A DNA stretch of 64,000 nt, from positions 2,100,001 to 2,164,000 of the forward strand of contig JAQISU010000192.1 of assembly GCA_029339505.1 (NCBI GenBank), in the 5' to 3' direction. Position numbers and translations under genes: made by a program. Each line of letters starts with the position of its first letter. Position 1 is the first letter of the stretch. Positions 36,100 through 47,329 of the stretch are shown here, in pieces. Under the pieces are notes generated by a model. It saw only the letters and a program-made list of their open reading frames with translations, was not told where the DNA came from and made no database searches. Origin of the DNA: Unio delphinus. Lineage: Eukaryota; Mollusca; Bivalvia; Unionida; Unionidae.

Positions 36100-37186
36100 C
36101 CAGAAGTATCGTCTGCGCCTTCTATATCCGATCCAGTATCCAGACATAAGACTGTTTAACTAAATTTACCTGGTGGTTACGATAAAATAGAAACTCGATT
36201 TATTGAATTATTTAGACAGAATTTAGATTTAGTTATGTTAACTCCTACCCCCAGACTTGCGAGAGAAATGAAAGAGACAGGTGTGCGATCATGTACTTAT
36301 CATATATATTCGATACAAAGGAGATCAGTGGACTCCTGATATAATGGACGAAAAATATATACTTGGAATAATAATTTGGGATGAAATATGCGAAGTGTCG
36401 CTAGATATATTAAAATTGTTTCTTGACTGGCTATTGTTAAAAAAAACACAGCTGTGATACTGTGTGGCGATTATGGTCAACCACCACCAATTGATGGATT
36501 GTTTCCGTATGACTGACTGAAGGATTTTGTAGATTATTACGAAGAGCTATTCAATGATCAAAGAGCGCTTGATACAAAAATTAAGAGATTTTAAGAAATT
36601 AATCAGACTACAGCCGAATAAAATTCAATATGAAATAATGCGGGAAATAATTTCAAAAACTTCTATATATGATTTTTTGGATAAATGGAGACCAAACGAT
36701 TTGATAATGGCAAGTAGCAGGATAGTTCGTAACACACTTCAACGGCAATTATTTAAGTCATGTAAGGAAAAGTTTTCTGAATTTCCTGTACCGTTATGTT
36801 ATCGACCAGCAGATACGCGACGACAGAATACTGAAGTTGATATACCAAGACAGACTGAAAAAAAGAATCTCGTATTAAATTATATTGTCTCAGTTGATAT
36901 CAGAGCTGTTGATGATGCGTTAAAAGACAAAAATTCATGGACGCTAGGATATGCAATGACAATCCACTCATCTCAAGGACTAACTATTTCTGATACAGTT
37001 GTTTGGATTATTGTTGATCGTATCGAGTGGTCAAATTTAGTCTATTTTACAGTATCACGAGTCAGAAAAATAATTCAGCTGCGGTGGGTTTTTGCAAATT
37101 TTACTGACACCACAAACGAAGTTGTTAGTGATGATATTGTAAGAAAAACACTCGCTAATTATAAACAAAGTGACAAAAAAAAATAA
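36100..37186 (+). pseudogene. SF1-type DNA helicase remnant
   Basis: Ordered helicase motifs: a degraded Walker A (LPGGYDKIETR, about 36166-36198, lacking GKT), LTPTPRLAREMKETG (motif Ia, 36241), IIIWDEICEVS (Walker B, about 36372), AVILCGDYGQPPP (motif III, 36451) and GYAMTIHSSQGLTISD (motif V, about 36946). VYFTVSRVRK (motif VI) follows. The last 210 codons (36554-37186) are one open frame; upstream there are shifts near 36300, 36445 and 36580 and stops. SF1 helicases of this Pif1/viral type unwind DNA during replication. It directly follows the polymerase remnant and may once have been fused to it. Loss of Walker A plus the shifts make it inactive. Confidence 0.75.
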
Positions 37187-37224
37187 TCTCGATTTTGATC
37201 TTAATACTGAATTTACAATGATGC

Positions 37225-37400
37225 TGAAACAACAGCAAAACAATCATTGTGTGAGCTGTAACATAATAATATTGTGGCAGTATTCAAATAATGATCCCAA
37301 ACAGTTCACCGTAGATATAATAGGATAGTCGTCTTAGTCATACACGTGAAAATACGATGTCTGGAATGTAATAGACGTAGAGGCGCTAGTTAAGTGATCG
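37225..37400 (+). pseudogene. HNH-nuclease-like zinc motif remnant
   Basis: The plus strand reads NNHCVSCNIIILWQYSNNDP, QFTVD and SHTRENT across a small frame break, followed in another frame by LECNRRRGA. The C-x2-C, then H-T-R-x-N, then C-x2-C-N-R-R order is typical of HNH endonucleases. It lies between helicase and integrase in the element. Short and broken. Confidence 0.5.
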
Positions 37401-37499
37401 CGGTGGTAATTATGTATCCTCGGGCATTACTTGTAATTGTTCACGTACAAATCCACGTTAAGGAGCAGTTAAATCTAATCTGTAGATTGCAGGTCTACC

Positions 37500-37990
<491 letters not shown>

Positions 37991-38311
37991 TTTTTTTTTC
38001 ATCAGAGACGATACTACACAAAGAAATTCATTCGCAATGGTCATCGTTGATAAATTTGTTCAAAAGCTAATACAACTAATGTTGCTGTCTTTATTGTTAT
38101 CGGCTATGCTTCTTAATTTTGCTGAAATATCACCTCTTCGTTTTGTTTTAATACTGTTTCGACTAGAAATAAATTTAAATTTCTTTGTACCACATTATTC
38201 ACACTTACCCGTAAGTGCTGATCTGTTATTTTTGTTGTTGTAATTGTTGCTAATTCACCTGTACGGTACGCGTCTTGCTTTTGGCACAATATAAATCCAT
38301 ATTTATATAAT

Positions 38312-38983
38312 ATGGATGTAATTGATTTTTCAGCGACAAGAAAACAGGAACTGGTAAAAAAAAATCATGCAGCGCTAACAAATTATATTAGAATGATTAT
38401 CATAGGTCCATCTGGAAGTGGTAAAACCCAGCTGCTACTTATTTTAATAATGAGAGGGTTGAAATGGGATAAACTGTATTTAGTTGCTCCGTCTGTGGAT
38501 GATCAGCGATGCTACGAAGTGTTAAAAGTCTTTAATGAAACTGCAAAGGTAATAAATGAAGATGGTGGTGATATTATTAATTTTATCACATATATTGTTG
38601 AAGCAACGTCCGTGGATTACCTTGCTGGAGTTATTAATAATTTTCTTGTGTAGGATGATGTTAAGCTGGATAAACAATCAAATCCGGGAAGAGGTATTTT
38701 TTGAGGCAAACATTACAATACTGATGTGATTTATGTTGCACAGCGATACACACAACTACCTTACGTGATTAGAGACAACTGTACTATTTTAGTAGTATTT
38801 AATGGTGTTGATACACACACGCTGAGAAATATTCACTAGATTCGGTGCATCGGAGATATGGATATAACTAAGTTTTAAAACATTTTCTCACGTGCACAAA
38901 CAATCCCACACGGATTTATAACGATAAATTTACATGACCCCAGATCACGATATCGAGTTGGTTTTTATTCAAATTTTGGATAG
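38312..38983 (+). pseudogene. Packaging ATPase (FtsK/HerA-A32-like) of the Polinton-like element
   Basis: One plus frame runs from ATG 38312 to TAG 38981-38983 (224 codons with the stop), the size expected for Polinton ATPases. Walker A GPSGSGKT is at residues 32-39 and the Walker B region is FLVxDDV at about 111-117. Typical downstream blocks follow: VIYVAQRYTQLPYVIRDN and LHDPRSRYRVGFY at the end. Four in-frame stops (38651, 38702, 38837, 38876) interrupt it, with no frameshift. The protein would pump DNA into capsids. It ends within a few bases of the right inverted repeat, so this is the terminal gene of the element. Confidence 0.85.
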
Positions 38984-38984
38984 C

Positions 38985-39153
38985 AGCAGAGGGCGCAACC
39001 TCGAATGTATCCAAAAGGTAAGTATAATTGAAAACTTTTGTCGACTAACGAAGCGACTAACGAAGCGTTTACTTCCAAAATGGAACGTAATTTTTTAACC
39101 CTCGGATTGACAAATGGACGCTTCTGTTATGAGGTGGGCTCACCCTCTCTTCT
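38985..39153 (-). repeat. Right terminal inverted repeat of Polinton-like element
   Basis: Reverse complement of 14013-14181, outermost bases caccctctcttct. A local 12-bp duplication of cgactaacgaag (39039-39064) is absent on the left. Confidence 0.85.
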
Positions 39154-39200
39154 GTTCAACGACCAATCGATCCTTGGATTGCGTCTGACAGTAATAGCAA

Positions 39201-39202
39201 CT

Positions 39203-39265
<63 letters not shown>

Positions 39266-39266
39266 A
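39201..39266. repeat. (GTA)n microsatellite with degenerate extension
   Basis: About 21 units of GTA, with imperfect AGT/AGC-rich sequence continuing to about 39440. Confidence 0.97.
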
Positions 39267-39453
39267 AAGTAGCAGTAAGAGTTATATAAGGTCTAAGAAG
39301 TTGTTGTAGAATTAACAGTAATACAAGTATAGTAGCAGTAGTAGATACAGCAGTAGTAGTTGGTTGTTACTGTGGTAGTATAAACAGCAGTAGTAGCAGC
39401 AAGATGCCATTGTTACAGAAGTATCACCAGCAGTAGTAGTAAACATAATAATA

Positions 39454-40559
39454 GTTAGCTTTGCCCATCACCCCTGCCAGGGTATAGGCCATCCCACAAA
39501 AGATCGCCAAAAGCCGATGTTATACCTTGTTTTCTTCTCTTTTGGGCCCATCCAGTTCTTCTTCAGCTTAAGTTTCAGCCTTATAACAACTAAGTGGTGG
39601 TCAGATGCCACATCTGCTCCCCTCTTCACCCTCATCTCTTGTAGGGATCCTCTGAACTTCTTGGCTGTACAGATGTGGTGAATCTGATTTTCTGTTACAT
39701 GGTCTGGTGATATCCATGTGCTTTTGTGGATTCTCTTGTGGGGATAGATGGTACCCCCGATGACCAGGTCGTTCAGTGTACAACGGTCTGCAAATCTCTC
39801 TCCATTTTCGTTCATCTCCCCTAGGCCATGGATCCCCATGACTTGCTCATACCCTGTGTTGTCTAACCCAACTTTGGCATTGAAGTCACCCATGACGATG
39901 TTGATGTCTTTGTCTGCGAAATTCTCTACTATATTCTGTAGTCTGTTGTAAAACTGGTCCTTATCTTTTTCTTCGCTGTCATTTGTTGGAGCATAGCACT
40001 GTATGATGTTCATCTTTATTTTCTTCTTCTTGGTCCTGAATGTTGTAGTGAGGATTCTGGGCCCATGTGGTTATCATCCCATCAGTGCATTATATGCTTG
40101 CTTCGATAGCGTGAGCCCTACCCCTTGTGTATGAGGCGCATTTTCTTCCTCATGTCTTGAATACAGTAGCATCTCTTCTGTCATCAGTCTTCTTTGTCCA
40201 TAATGAATCCATCTAGTCTCGCTGATGCCCAGTAGGGATATGTTGTAGTTTCTCATCTCTGCTGCTACCTGTGCTGTTTTTCCTGCCTCATACATTGTCC
40301 TCACATTCCATGTTGCGATGTTAATACTCCTGTTTGATAGAAGGGTGGTCTGCTTTATGGCTTCCGCGGGCTTGCAGTTTTCACCACATAGCGTCATAAG
40401 TATTCCAGAAGAAGACCCTTCCTCCCACAGGCTTTAAGTTTCTGGTTTTTCTTTTGCTGACGTTTTTGTAGCAAGTTGGGTTTTACAGGGTCGGGTTGCT
40501 AGCCCCACGCCCAACCCTCCTCCTTTGCCACCAGGGCTTGGGACCGGCGATGGCAGAGT
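39454..40559 (-). mobile_element. Endonuclease-only LINE copy (RTE-type), with target duplication
   Basis: The exact 14-bp direct repeat taaacataataata is at 39440-39453 and 40560-40573 and defines both ends. On the minus strand the 5' part (40559 to ~40400) is untranslated sequence, followed by an AP-endonuclease domain. The reverse transcriptase is missing completely, yet the insertion has both ends, implying it was inserted from an already shortened RNA. It lies just outside the Polinton-like element. Confidence 0.88.
39468..40397 (-). pseudogene. LINE AP-type endonuclease (RTE / craniofacial-protein-2-like)
   Basis: One minus frame from ATG 40397 to stop 39468, interrupted by an in-frame stop at 40071-40073. 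Motifs of exonuclease-endonuclease-phosphatase fold nucleases: INIATWNVRTMYEAGKT (N-terminal Asn), LLGISETRW (catalytic Glu), IIQCYAPTND, VMGDFNAKVG (Asp/Asn pair), THE corresponding STWISPDH block, and GADVASDHHLVV (terminal SDH). All active-site blocks are preserved apart from the stop. Such domains nick target DNA for LINE insertion; alone it has no RT. Confidence 0.88.
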
Positions 40560-40785
40560 TAAACATAATAATACAGACTATAATAGTAGTAGTATTGATA
40601 GTTGTTGTTGTTGTGAGTTCTTGTAATCAAATCAGTAAAAGGGCTGAAATCCAATGAATAAAATATTGTTTATTGTTCAGTTACAATTTTATAACATTTT
40701 ACTTTAAAATTCAACTAATCATATCCTTGCTATTGCATGTTCACTTATTTCTAGACTGGTATATAATATGATTATATAAAGGATT

Positions 40786-41034
40786 TGGTATTCATTATGA
40801 CTAAGTTTACCCCCGTAATGGATTTTGGTATACATAATGACTAAGTTTAATTAGTAATGATTGGGTATACATTTTGACTACGTTTAATTAGTAATGATTG
40901 GGTATACATTTTGACTACGTTTAATTAGTAATGATTGGGTATACATTTTGATTACGTTTAATTAGTAATGATTGGGTATACATTTTGATAATGTTTAATT
41001 AGTAATGATTGAGTATACATTTTGATTACGTTTA
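40786..41034. repeat. 37-bp tandem array, about 7 units
   Basis: The unit anchor gattgggtatac recurs at 40859, 40896, 40933, 40970 and 41007 (exactly 37 bp), with two more diverged units on the left. Units are AT-rich with tacgtttaattagtaat. Confidence 0.97.
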
Positions 41035-41452
41035 CTGGAACAGAGCAGCGGGTTACACATGGCCGGCCTTAGGCTGATTGGACCGATTTGGCCAAGTGGG
41101 CCCCGTGCTTCTAGGGGCTATGCGCTTTAGTGAGCTGTTAAAATATATCTATAGAGAGAAAGTAATTTTAAAGCATTGGAAGAAACGTATAAGTTTAATA
41201 TCATTTAAAACTTGTTTAAATGTTTATTTCAAAATGCCGTGCTCAAAGATGGACTTGATTAATATGATGAAAATATGGTCCCTCGTATGGAAAGATCAGC
41301 GTTGAGACAGGTATATAGGTAATCACTTTTTCATTTCTAATTCCATCCGAATCTCATTTAAGGAATTAATTTATATTGTTTTCTTAATCTTTTCTTTGCG
41401 TCCTTCCTTCATCATCATCAGCAGCAGCAGCATCATCAGCATCATCATCATC

Positions 41453-41532
<80 letters not shown>

Positions 41533-41533
41533 C
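41453..41533. repeat. (ATT)n microsatellite
   Basis: About 27 units, flanked on the left by imperfect CATCAT/CAG repeats. Confidence 0.98.
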
Positions 41534-41547
41534 CTCACATCTACTAG

Positions 41548-41745
41548 TAGTACAGGATCCCCGGGTGGCCGATTTATCTAAGGCCAAAAAGGATATGTAA
41601 AAAAAAAAAAATATTGCCAATATCTCTGCGTGGATCTGGTTTTTTCCCCGGGCATTTTCTCCACCAGATATACTGCCGGCCCTTTATAGCCTGTCAAGTC
41701 CTGTAAAATGGCGTTAAACCCGCAACATAACAACTACTGCTACTA
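41548..41745 (+). mobile_element. SINE (variant of family 1) with tRNA-like head and shared tail
   Basis: A head-like ggtggccgatttatctaaggc (box A-like) at 41564 and the tail atggcgttaaacccgcaacataacaac at 41708-41734, also present at 60268-60365. The tail is close to that of family 1 (ggcattaaac…). Confidence 0.6.
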
Positions 41746-42600
41746 CTGTCCTTGTCATCCTCATAAAAATTTCCATGTCACCACAATATTTGTATTGCAT
41801 GCCCCTCCAGTAATATTGTTCCATGTATGTGTTCTCCTTAGTTTTGCTTAGATTTAGACATCCTATGATGAATAAGCGTTCTAAACCGTAGTGCGTCGAT
41901 TAAACAACCTTCTGTTGCATACATATACCTAATATAAAAATTCATTTTAAAAAAATACATGAGGAAAGTCATCAAAGTCCATATTTTGGAATAGGCATAA
42001 TAAAACCAAACATAAAAATATCATTCACTTGTCCTGACATGTTAGTGGAAATTCGAAGACAAAGAACATTGATGCACCCCACTCTGAAATGTATGCATGC
42101 ATTTTTCATGTACGGATGCCATTTTTGAGAATAGTCGATGCTCACATTGCAACACCCAAGATTATAATTTTGAAAAACACCGTGAACGTAATAGTTTGAT
42201 GCTATACCAACTGCTTGTCATCCAGGCAGTTTTTGAGATATTCTACTGCCTGGAACCAACTTGTCTACTGTACTACTAAAAGTGGCTAGCTTTGCTTCCT
42301 AGTAGGCTAGTGGTATTTCACTGGCGACATACTGTACAGTGATTACATTATTCGTACATGCCTCACATCATTTTCAAGAACAACACAAACTGGAAAGGCG
42401 AGATTCACAAAAAAAATCAATATCTTTAATTATTAAGCAATAAAGACTTGTAGCATAGGTCAATTTACGAAGCTGTCCCCTGCCACCTACAGCGTGACAT
42501 GAATGCACTACGATATCGATACTACAGACCATGCGATTCCTCTCAGCGTATAGTAAATATTATTTAGCTGGTTCATTTGGAACATTACCGTGGCCTACCA
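41746..42600. other. No recognisable feature
   Basis: Upstream flank of the TRIM gene. No promoter motif that I can support. Confidence 0.4.
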
Positions 42601-42622
42601 GTGTAGGATGTTCATAGTGAGT

Positions 42623-42624
<2 letters not shown>

Positions 42625-42717
<93 letters not shown>
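42625..42717. repeat. (TA)n microsatellite
   Basis: About 46 TA units, ending ~118 bp before the TRIM start codon, so it probably lies in or next to the promoter. Confidence 0.99.
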
Positions 42718-42718
<1 letters not shown>

Positions 42719-42834
42719 TTTGAAAGCTATTGAGCTGTGTGCTTTATATCTACACATATCAGCTCTACGTGACGTGTAGTGGACTTTGTTCCGTGATTAA
42801 AGCAAGTTAGAGTATTACGCATGTGCGCATTAAA

Positions 42835-44808
42835 ATGGCTGAAGTCCAGGAGGCTAGTTATAAACAACTTATCTGTCCAATTTGTCTGGAACCATTCGAG
42901 TCACCGAAAGTACTGGCGTGTTTACACATATTTTGTCAAAAGTGCATATGCAGACATGACAGCGGTCTGGGAAAGACGGGAACACAGTCAGGCACCATTA
43001 TTTGTCCCGTATGTAAAAGTCCTGTCCCTGCTCCAACTGTCAGTAAGAAACCTGACTGGGCTGTTGAACTTCCTACCAACTCTATCGCTGATTCGCATTT
43101 GGCGTCAACTCAGTCGAAGAAGGAGGATTCCGTGTATTGCGAACCATGTCTAACGCTTGGAAAACAAAATATTTCAGTGGCATTCTGTGTCACGTGTTCT
43201 GAGTATCTCTGTAATACATGTTATACTTCTCACAAGAGTTTTAAGACGGCCAAGAATCATTCAATCATTGTACAGTCACTGCCTTCTCACCAGAATTGGA
43301 ATTCAACTCACGATGAAATCTATCGTTGTTCTATACACTCTGAACAATACAAATATTTATGCATAAATCACAAAGAATTTTGTTGCAGTCACTGTGCTAT
43401 CAAAGATCACAGAAAGTGCGATGAATTGTTTGCCATAGAGTATTTATCCAAAAATGCTAAAGAAGAGCAAGAATTTAAGACCCTCTCAGACAATTTAGAT
43501 GGAGTTAAAAAGATGTTTATTACATTGCTCGAAGGTAGGTCCAAAAATCTAGAATCCATTGAACAGCAAAGAGCTGAAATAAGAAAATCAATTAAGGAAT
43601 GGACTGACAAAATAAAACAACATATCGATAGACTGGAAACCGCAGCTCTCAGAGAACTGGATTCAGTTTGTAAGCGAGAAATAGTGACATTATCAGATGA
43701 AATAACGGAATGTAAGAGAGCAATAGCTGCCATTCAAACATCTGAACAAATGCTCATGAATGGAACAAAATCAGATGATGAAACAAAACAATTCATCACA
43801 ATGACCAAAGTATGTCAACATGTTCCAAAGTACAGGGAAAAATACAACACAAATGAAAGTAAATCAGAGCTGGTTGATTTAGAATTTCATCTTGACAGAA
43901 CTTGTGAAGGAATTATTAAAACCTTGAATTCTTTCGGTAAAATATTCAGAATTGCACGCAGGATTCCAAAAATGTCACCTGACTCGTCAAGTGCAAGGAC
44001 CACAAAAATGCAACACAAAATTCAGCCGAATTCAATGGTCATTTTTAACGTTCGTATTCCTTCTGATAGCAGAAAATGTCAGATACACTCGGGTGTTTTC
44101 TTTCCTGATGATAGCCTAGTGCTGTCAGATACGAGAAATATGAAATTAAAGCTGTTTGATAAGAGTTTTGAATGCATATCCAGTCTAAAAATGAGCTGTG
44201 GTCGTCTGCACGTTTGTCGCGTGAATCATACTACTCTGGCTGTATCTTTCAACAAAAATATAAACCTCGTGTCTGCTGTGGGTAATACCCTGACACCGCT
44301 GCGGAGCATTTCTGTTGGCCACTCGTGTTATGGTATAGCCTCCTATCAACAAAACATCAGTGTTGACATAGGTGGAGATGGAGAAAGAGATTCATTGTTT
44401 ACATATGATGTTTTTGGAAAAATTATCAGTACTATTGAATCATACGACCATTTGCCAAGTCCGTTTAATACGCACTGTGTCAGTCTAGATGGACAGAAAA
44501 TCTATTACACTACGCTTAATAAAATTGTAACAATGGATACGAAGGGGAATACATTGAATACCTTTGAAAGCAATGATCTTAAAGGCACCACAGGGATCGC
44601 TGTAGACAATAACGGGATTATTTACTGCTGTGGCTTTGAGTCAAACACCGTGGTACAGGTTACTTCGAACGGGAAACAACTCGGTGTTTTACTATCACGC
44701 GATCTAGGAGTTATGAAACCTATTGGTTTATGTTTGAACGACATGAATAACATGATTCTTGTGTTGGAAGCAGACGCAGATACAGCAAAAGTATTCAAAC
44801 TAATGTAA
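42835..44808 (+). CDS. TRIM-type RING/B-box E3 ubiquitin ligase with C-terminal beta-propeller-like region
   Basis: Intronless, 657 codons from MAEVQEASYK. An in-frame ATG at 42823 adds four residues, but the second (aaaATGG) is the better Kozak context. RING finger C3HC4: C14-x2-C17, C29, H31, C34-x2-C37, C57-x2-C60. B-box 1 runs about 102-142 (CEPC…CVTC…CNTC) and B-box 2 about 165-195 (C-x2-H…C…CSHC…H). A coiled coil follows at about 205-305 (KSIKEWTDKIKQHIDRLETA). From ~390 to the end come repeating Gly/Asp blades (TGIAVDNNGIIYCCG), typical of NHL-like propellers of TRIM2/3/56/71-type proteins. The RING binds E2 enzymes and the propeller would bind substrate or RNA. Single-exon TRIMs of this layout are expanded in molluscs, often linked to innate immunity (general knowledge). 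No lesions seen. Exact subfamily not assigned. Confidence 0.93.
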   Translation: MAEVQEASYKQLICPICLEPFESPKVLACLHIFCQKCICRHDSGLGKTGTQSGTIICPVCKSPVPAPTVSKKPDWAVELPTNSIADSHLASTQSKKEDSVYCEPCLTLGKQNISVAFCVTCSEYLCNTCYTSHKSFKTAKNHSIIVQSLPSHQNWNSTHDEIYRCSIHSEQYKYLCINHKEFCCSHCAIKDHRKCDELFAIEYLSKNAKEEQEFKTLSDNLDGVKKMFITLLEGRSKNLESIEQQRAEIRKSIKEWTDKIKQHIDRLETAALRELDSVCKREIVTLSDEITECKRAIAAIQTSEQMLMNGTKSDDETKQFITMTKVCQHVPKYREKYNTNESKSELVDLEFHLDRTCEGIIKTLNSFGKIFRIARRIPKMSPDSSSARTTKMQHKIQPNSMVIFNVRIPSDSRKCQIHSGVFFPDDSLVLSDTRNMKLKLFDKSFECISSLKMSCGRLHVCRVNHTTLAVSFNKNINLVSAVGNTLTPLRSISVGHSCYGIASYQQNISVDIGGDGERDSLFTYDVFGKIISTIESYDHLPSPFNTHCVSLDGQKIYYTTLNKIVTMDTKGNTLNTFESNDLKGTTGIAVDNNGIIYCCGFESNTVVQVTSNGKQLGVLLSRDLGVMKPIGLCLNDMNNMILVLEADADTAKVFKLM

Positions 44809-44861
44809 CATAACATTTGTATCGCTCTAATTCAGACACTCCACAAAATACATTTATATTT

Positions 44862-44867
44862 ATTAAA
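44862..44867 (+). promoter_or_regulatory. Possible polyadenylation signal ATTAAA for the TRIM gene
   Basis: The common AATAAA variant lies 54 bp after the stop. No AATAAA is seen nearby. Confidence 0.4.
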
Positions 44868-45881
44868 CTAATTGTATCATGCAATTGAATGATAAAACAT
44901 CACATTATGAAACTAATTCCTTTCTTTTAATGAAGTGTTCTCCTGATATGATAATGAATATTCCAAAGTCATTGTTAGATGTCATCGCATTTCATCATTT
45001 GGATAGTTTTAAGAAGCCATTTTGCATTTTGATATTACTCTGATTTAGTGGATAAATATAAGCTAATATGTGGCTTATTTGAAATTTAAGCAGTGTACAA
45101 AATTTGCTATCAGTAAACCAAAAGTTGTTGCAATCATGGACACAACTGTAAATATTATAGTAACTGTTACACATCCCCTCCCCACCCCACCCCCGAAAAA
45201 ACAGTGCTAACCTTTCATCTAATGGTAAAATTTTCATAACATTTGATTCAATATTATTAATATTCTCTCCAGTGATTCTCTTGGCCAACTGTTTGTACCC
45301 TTTTACTTTTAGTATTTTGTAACGGTTCTTTTCACTTCGCTTTTTCTTATTTATCGTTTCTTTTGAATTGTATAGTCTTTCTTTGTTTTTTTTTTACTAT
45401 AAAAAAGTCTTTAATCTCTTTTACGTAAGTCAAGATTAATATGAGATCATTTTTATTTTACTATATCAACAACATAACCTCTTAACATCCATTGTTCCTC
45501 TGGGATATATAATCTTAAACAATCTTTAAATAAAGTCACAAGAAACAGCTGCCTGATTACTCCACTCCCTTCGATAATCCAGCCTTCTCTTAATGGCTGA
45601 CCAATTTATTTCTATTTTTTATCTTTTATGTTTTTATTTTCATCTCATCTAAATCTGTGAATAGGACGTCTTTGCTTGACTGTTTCGATCATATCATTCA
45701 GAAGATAGCATGGGTTCTAATTTAACCTTCTTTGACACTAGTATTTTATTATCATTTAATTCCGTTTATATTTTATGTTTTGAGTATATTTTTTAATAAG
45801 GTTAAAGTAATTTATAATTAAATTAATTTATACATAACATCTCTTGCGAAAGCATGCTTAATAATCTCAATATGTAGTGTG

Positions 45882-45885
<4 letters not shown>
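44868..45885. other. No recognisable feature
   Basis: AT-rich, with a C-rich patch at 45173-45198. No gene is supported. Confidence 0.4.

Positions 45886-45924
<39 letters not shown>
45886..45924. repeat. (ATT)n microsatellite
   Basis: About 13 units. Confidence 0.97.
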
Positions 45925-46845
45925 TGTGTTATGTTTCGACGTCCGTCAGTAATTAAATTATTGGTATGATTTCCACAAATTACGGCACATTTATCTAACA
46001 GAAGAAAACAAAATAATCATCGTGGACATTGTCTGTCATTCAGTCCTAGAGTAGTCCACCTATAGTGTATTTGCTTTCTTATGGACGATGGCATGGGTTC
46101 TTGCCTCCAGTGATTATATAAGTGTCGTAATTGAACCCCAGCGTAGTTCCTATGTAAAACACTAGAAACCCCTGAGGTAATTCAAACTGTATACAGCCTC
46201 ACATGCATGAATTCATTCTCCACTGAAGTTCTAGGGCAAAACAAAATGCTTATTACAAGGAATTTCATAGGGAATTCAGACAATGAAAACAATTACCACA
46301 ACAGGATGACGTACAAGTAACTGTTCGTAATAAACTCAATAATTTATGCAATCAAATTTCATATTTAGAAATTAATTGATAAAATATAGCAGGTGTATCC
46401 AAGTAATAAAAAGGATTAAAGTCCGTGGCTCAATCTCACACTGGATTGTAAACAAAAGACTTGATAGTTTCCATCACCAGCCCACCACAATTTACAACAA
46501 AAAAAAAAAACCTGTAAACAATTGTCTAGACAAGTTTTGCTGAGTAAAAAGGATGTTATTTACAAAAATTGTTACCCTCACTGTTTTGTAGGCAATTAAA
46601 TATTACAGTTTTATATATTAAAATGCTTGATTTTTGTTTAAATATTGATTTCCTGAATTGCCTAGAAATATAAAATTAATTTATTACGCTGTCAAATCTG
46701 TACCACAGGTATTTACTGTACAACATTAAGTGTGCACAAATGACCAATTCTGAAAAGAGCGAGTCATTTCAAGACGATTTATTGCAGACGGATCATTTAT
46801 TATCTATTGGGCTTTTACCTTCCAATAACATGCATTAATTCAATT
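45925..46845. other. No recognisable feature
   Basis: Nothing that I can identify. Confidence 0.4.
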
Positions 46846-46849
46846 TATG

Positions 46850-47105
46850 TCGTCTTGAAAGTGATAAAAGTAGTAAAGTAATATACTATTTGAAAATGAT
46901 AAAAGTCTTTCAAGTAACAGATCACTTTAAAATAATAAAAGTCTGTGAAGTAATATACCGTTTTAAAGTGATCAAAGTCTTTCAAGTAACAGATCACTTT
47001 AAAGTAATAAAAGTCTGTGAAGTAATATACCACTTTAAAGTAATGTCTGTGAAGTAATATACCATTTTAAGTCTGTGAAGTAATATACCACTTTAAAGTA
47101 ATAAA
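46850..47105. repeat. Degenerate tandem array built on ~36-bp units
   Basis: Units of the form aaagt(a)ataaaagtctgtgaag and taatataccactttaaag recur about seven times with alternation (tttcaagtaacagatcac versus gtgaagtaatatacc). Frames through it are artefacts of the repeat. Confidence 0.88.
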
Positions 47106-47329
47106 AGTGATTTATATGGAAATTATAGCAAATGCCAAAATTAGAAAAATACAGAGGTGTTCATTTTGTTAATCCAGGCACATGATAATCCCATCCATGT
47201 CAATCTGAATACGATTATCAATCTATAAGGAAAGAAAACCTATAGGTTTTAATGACGTCAATAGTTTCGCAGATATTGTAAACTGTATATATACAATAGG
47301 ATAGTGTGGCCCAGGGGTATTTTATTGTA

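Noticed and set aside
41384..41620. Poly-Asn/Asp frame of 78 codons
   Set aside because: Translation of the (ATT)n and CAT/CAG repeats on the minus strand. No flanking coding signal.
46845..47033. Tyr/Phe-rich 62-codon frame
   Set aside because: Produced by the ~36-bp tandem array.
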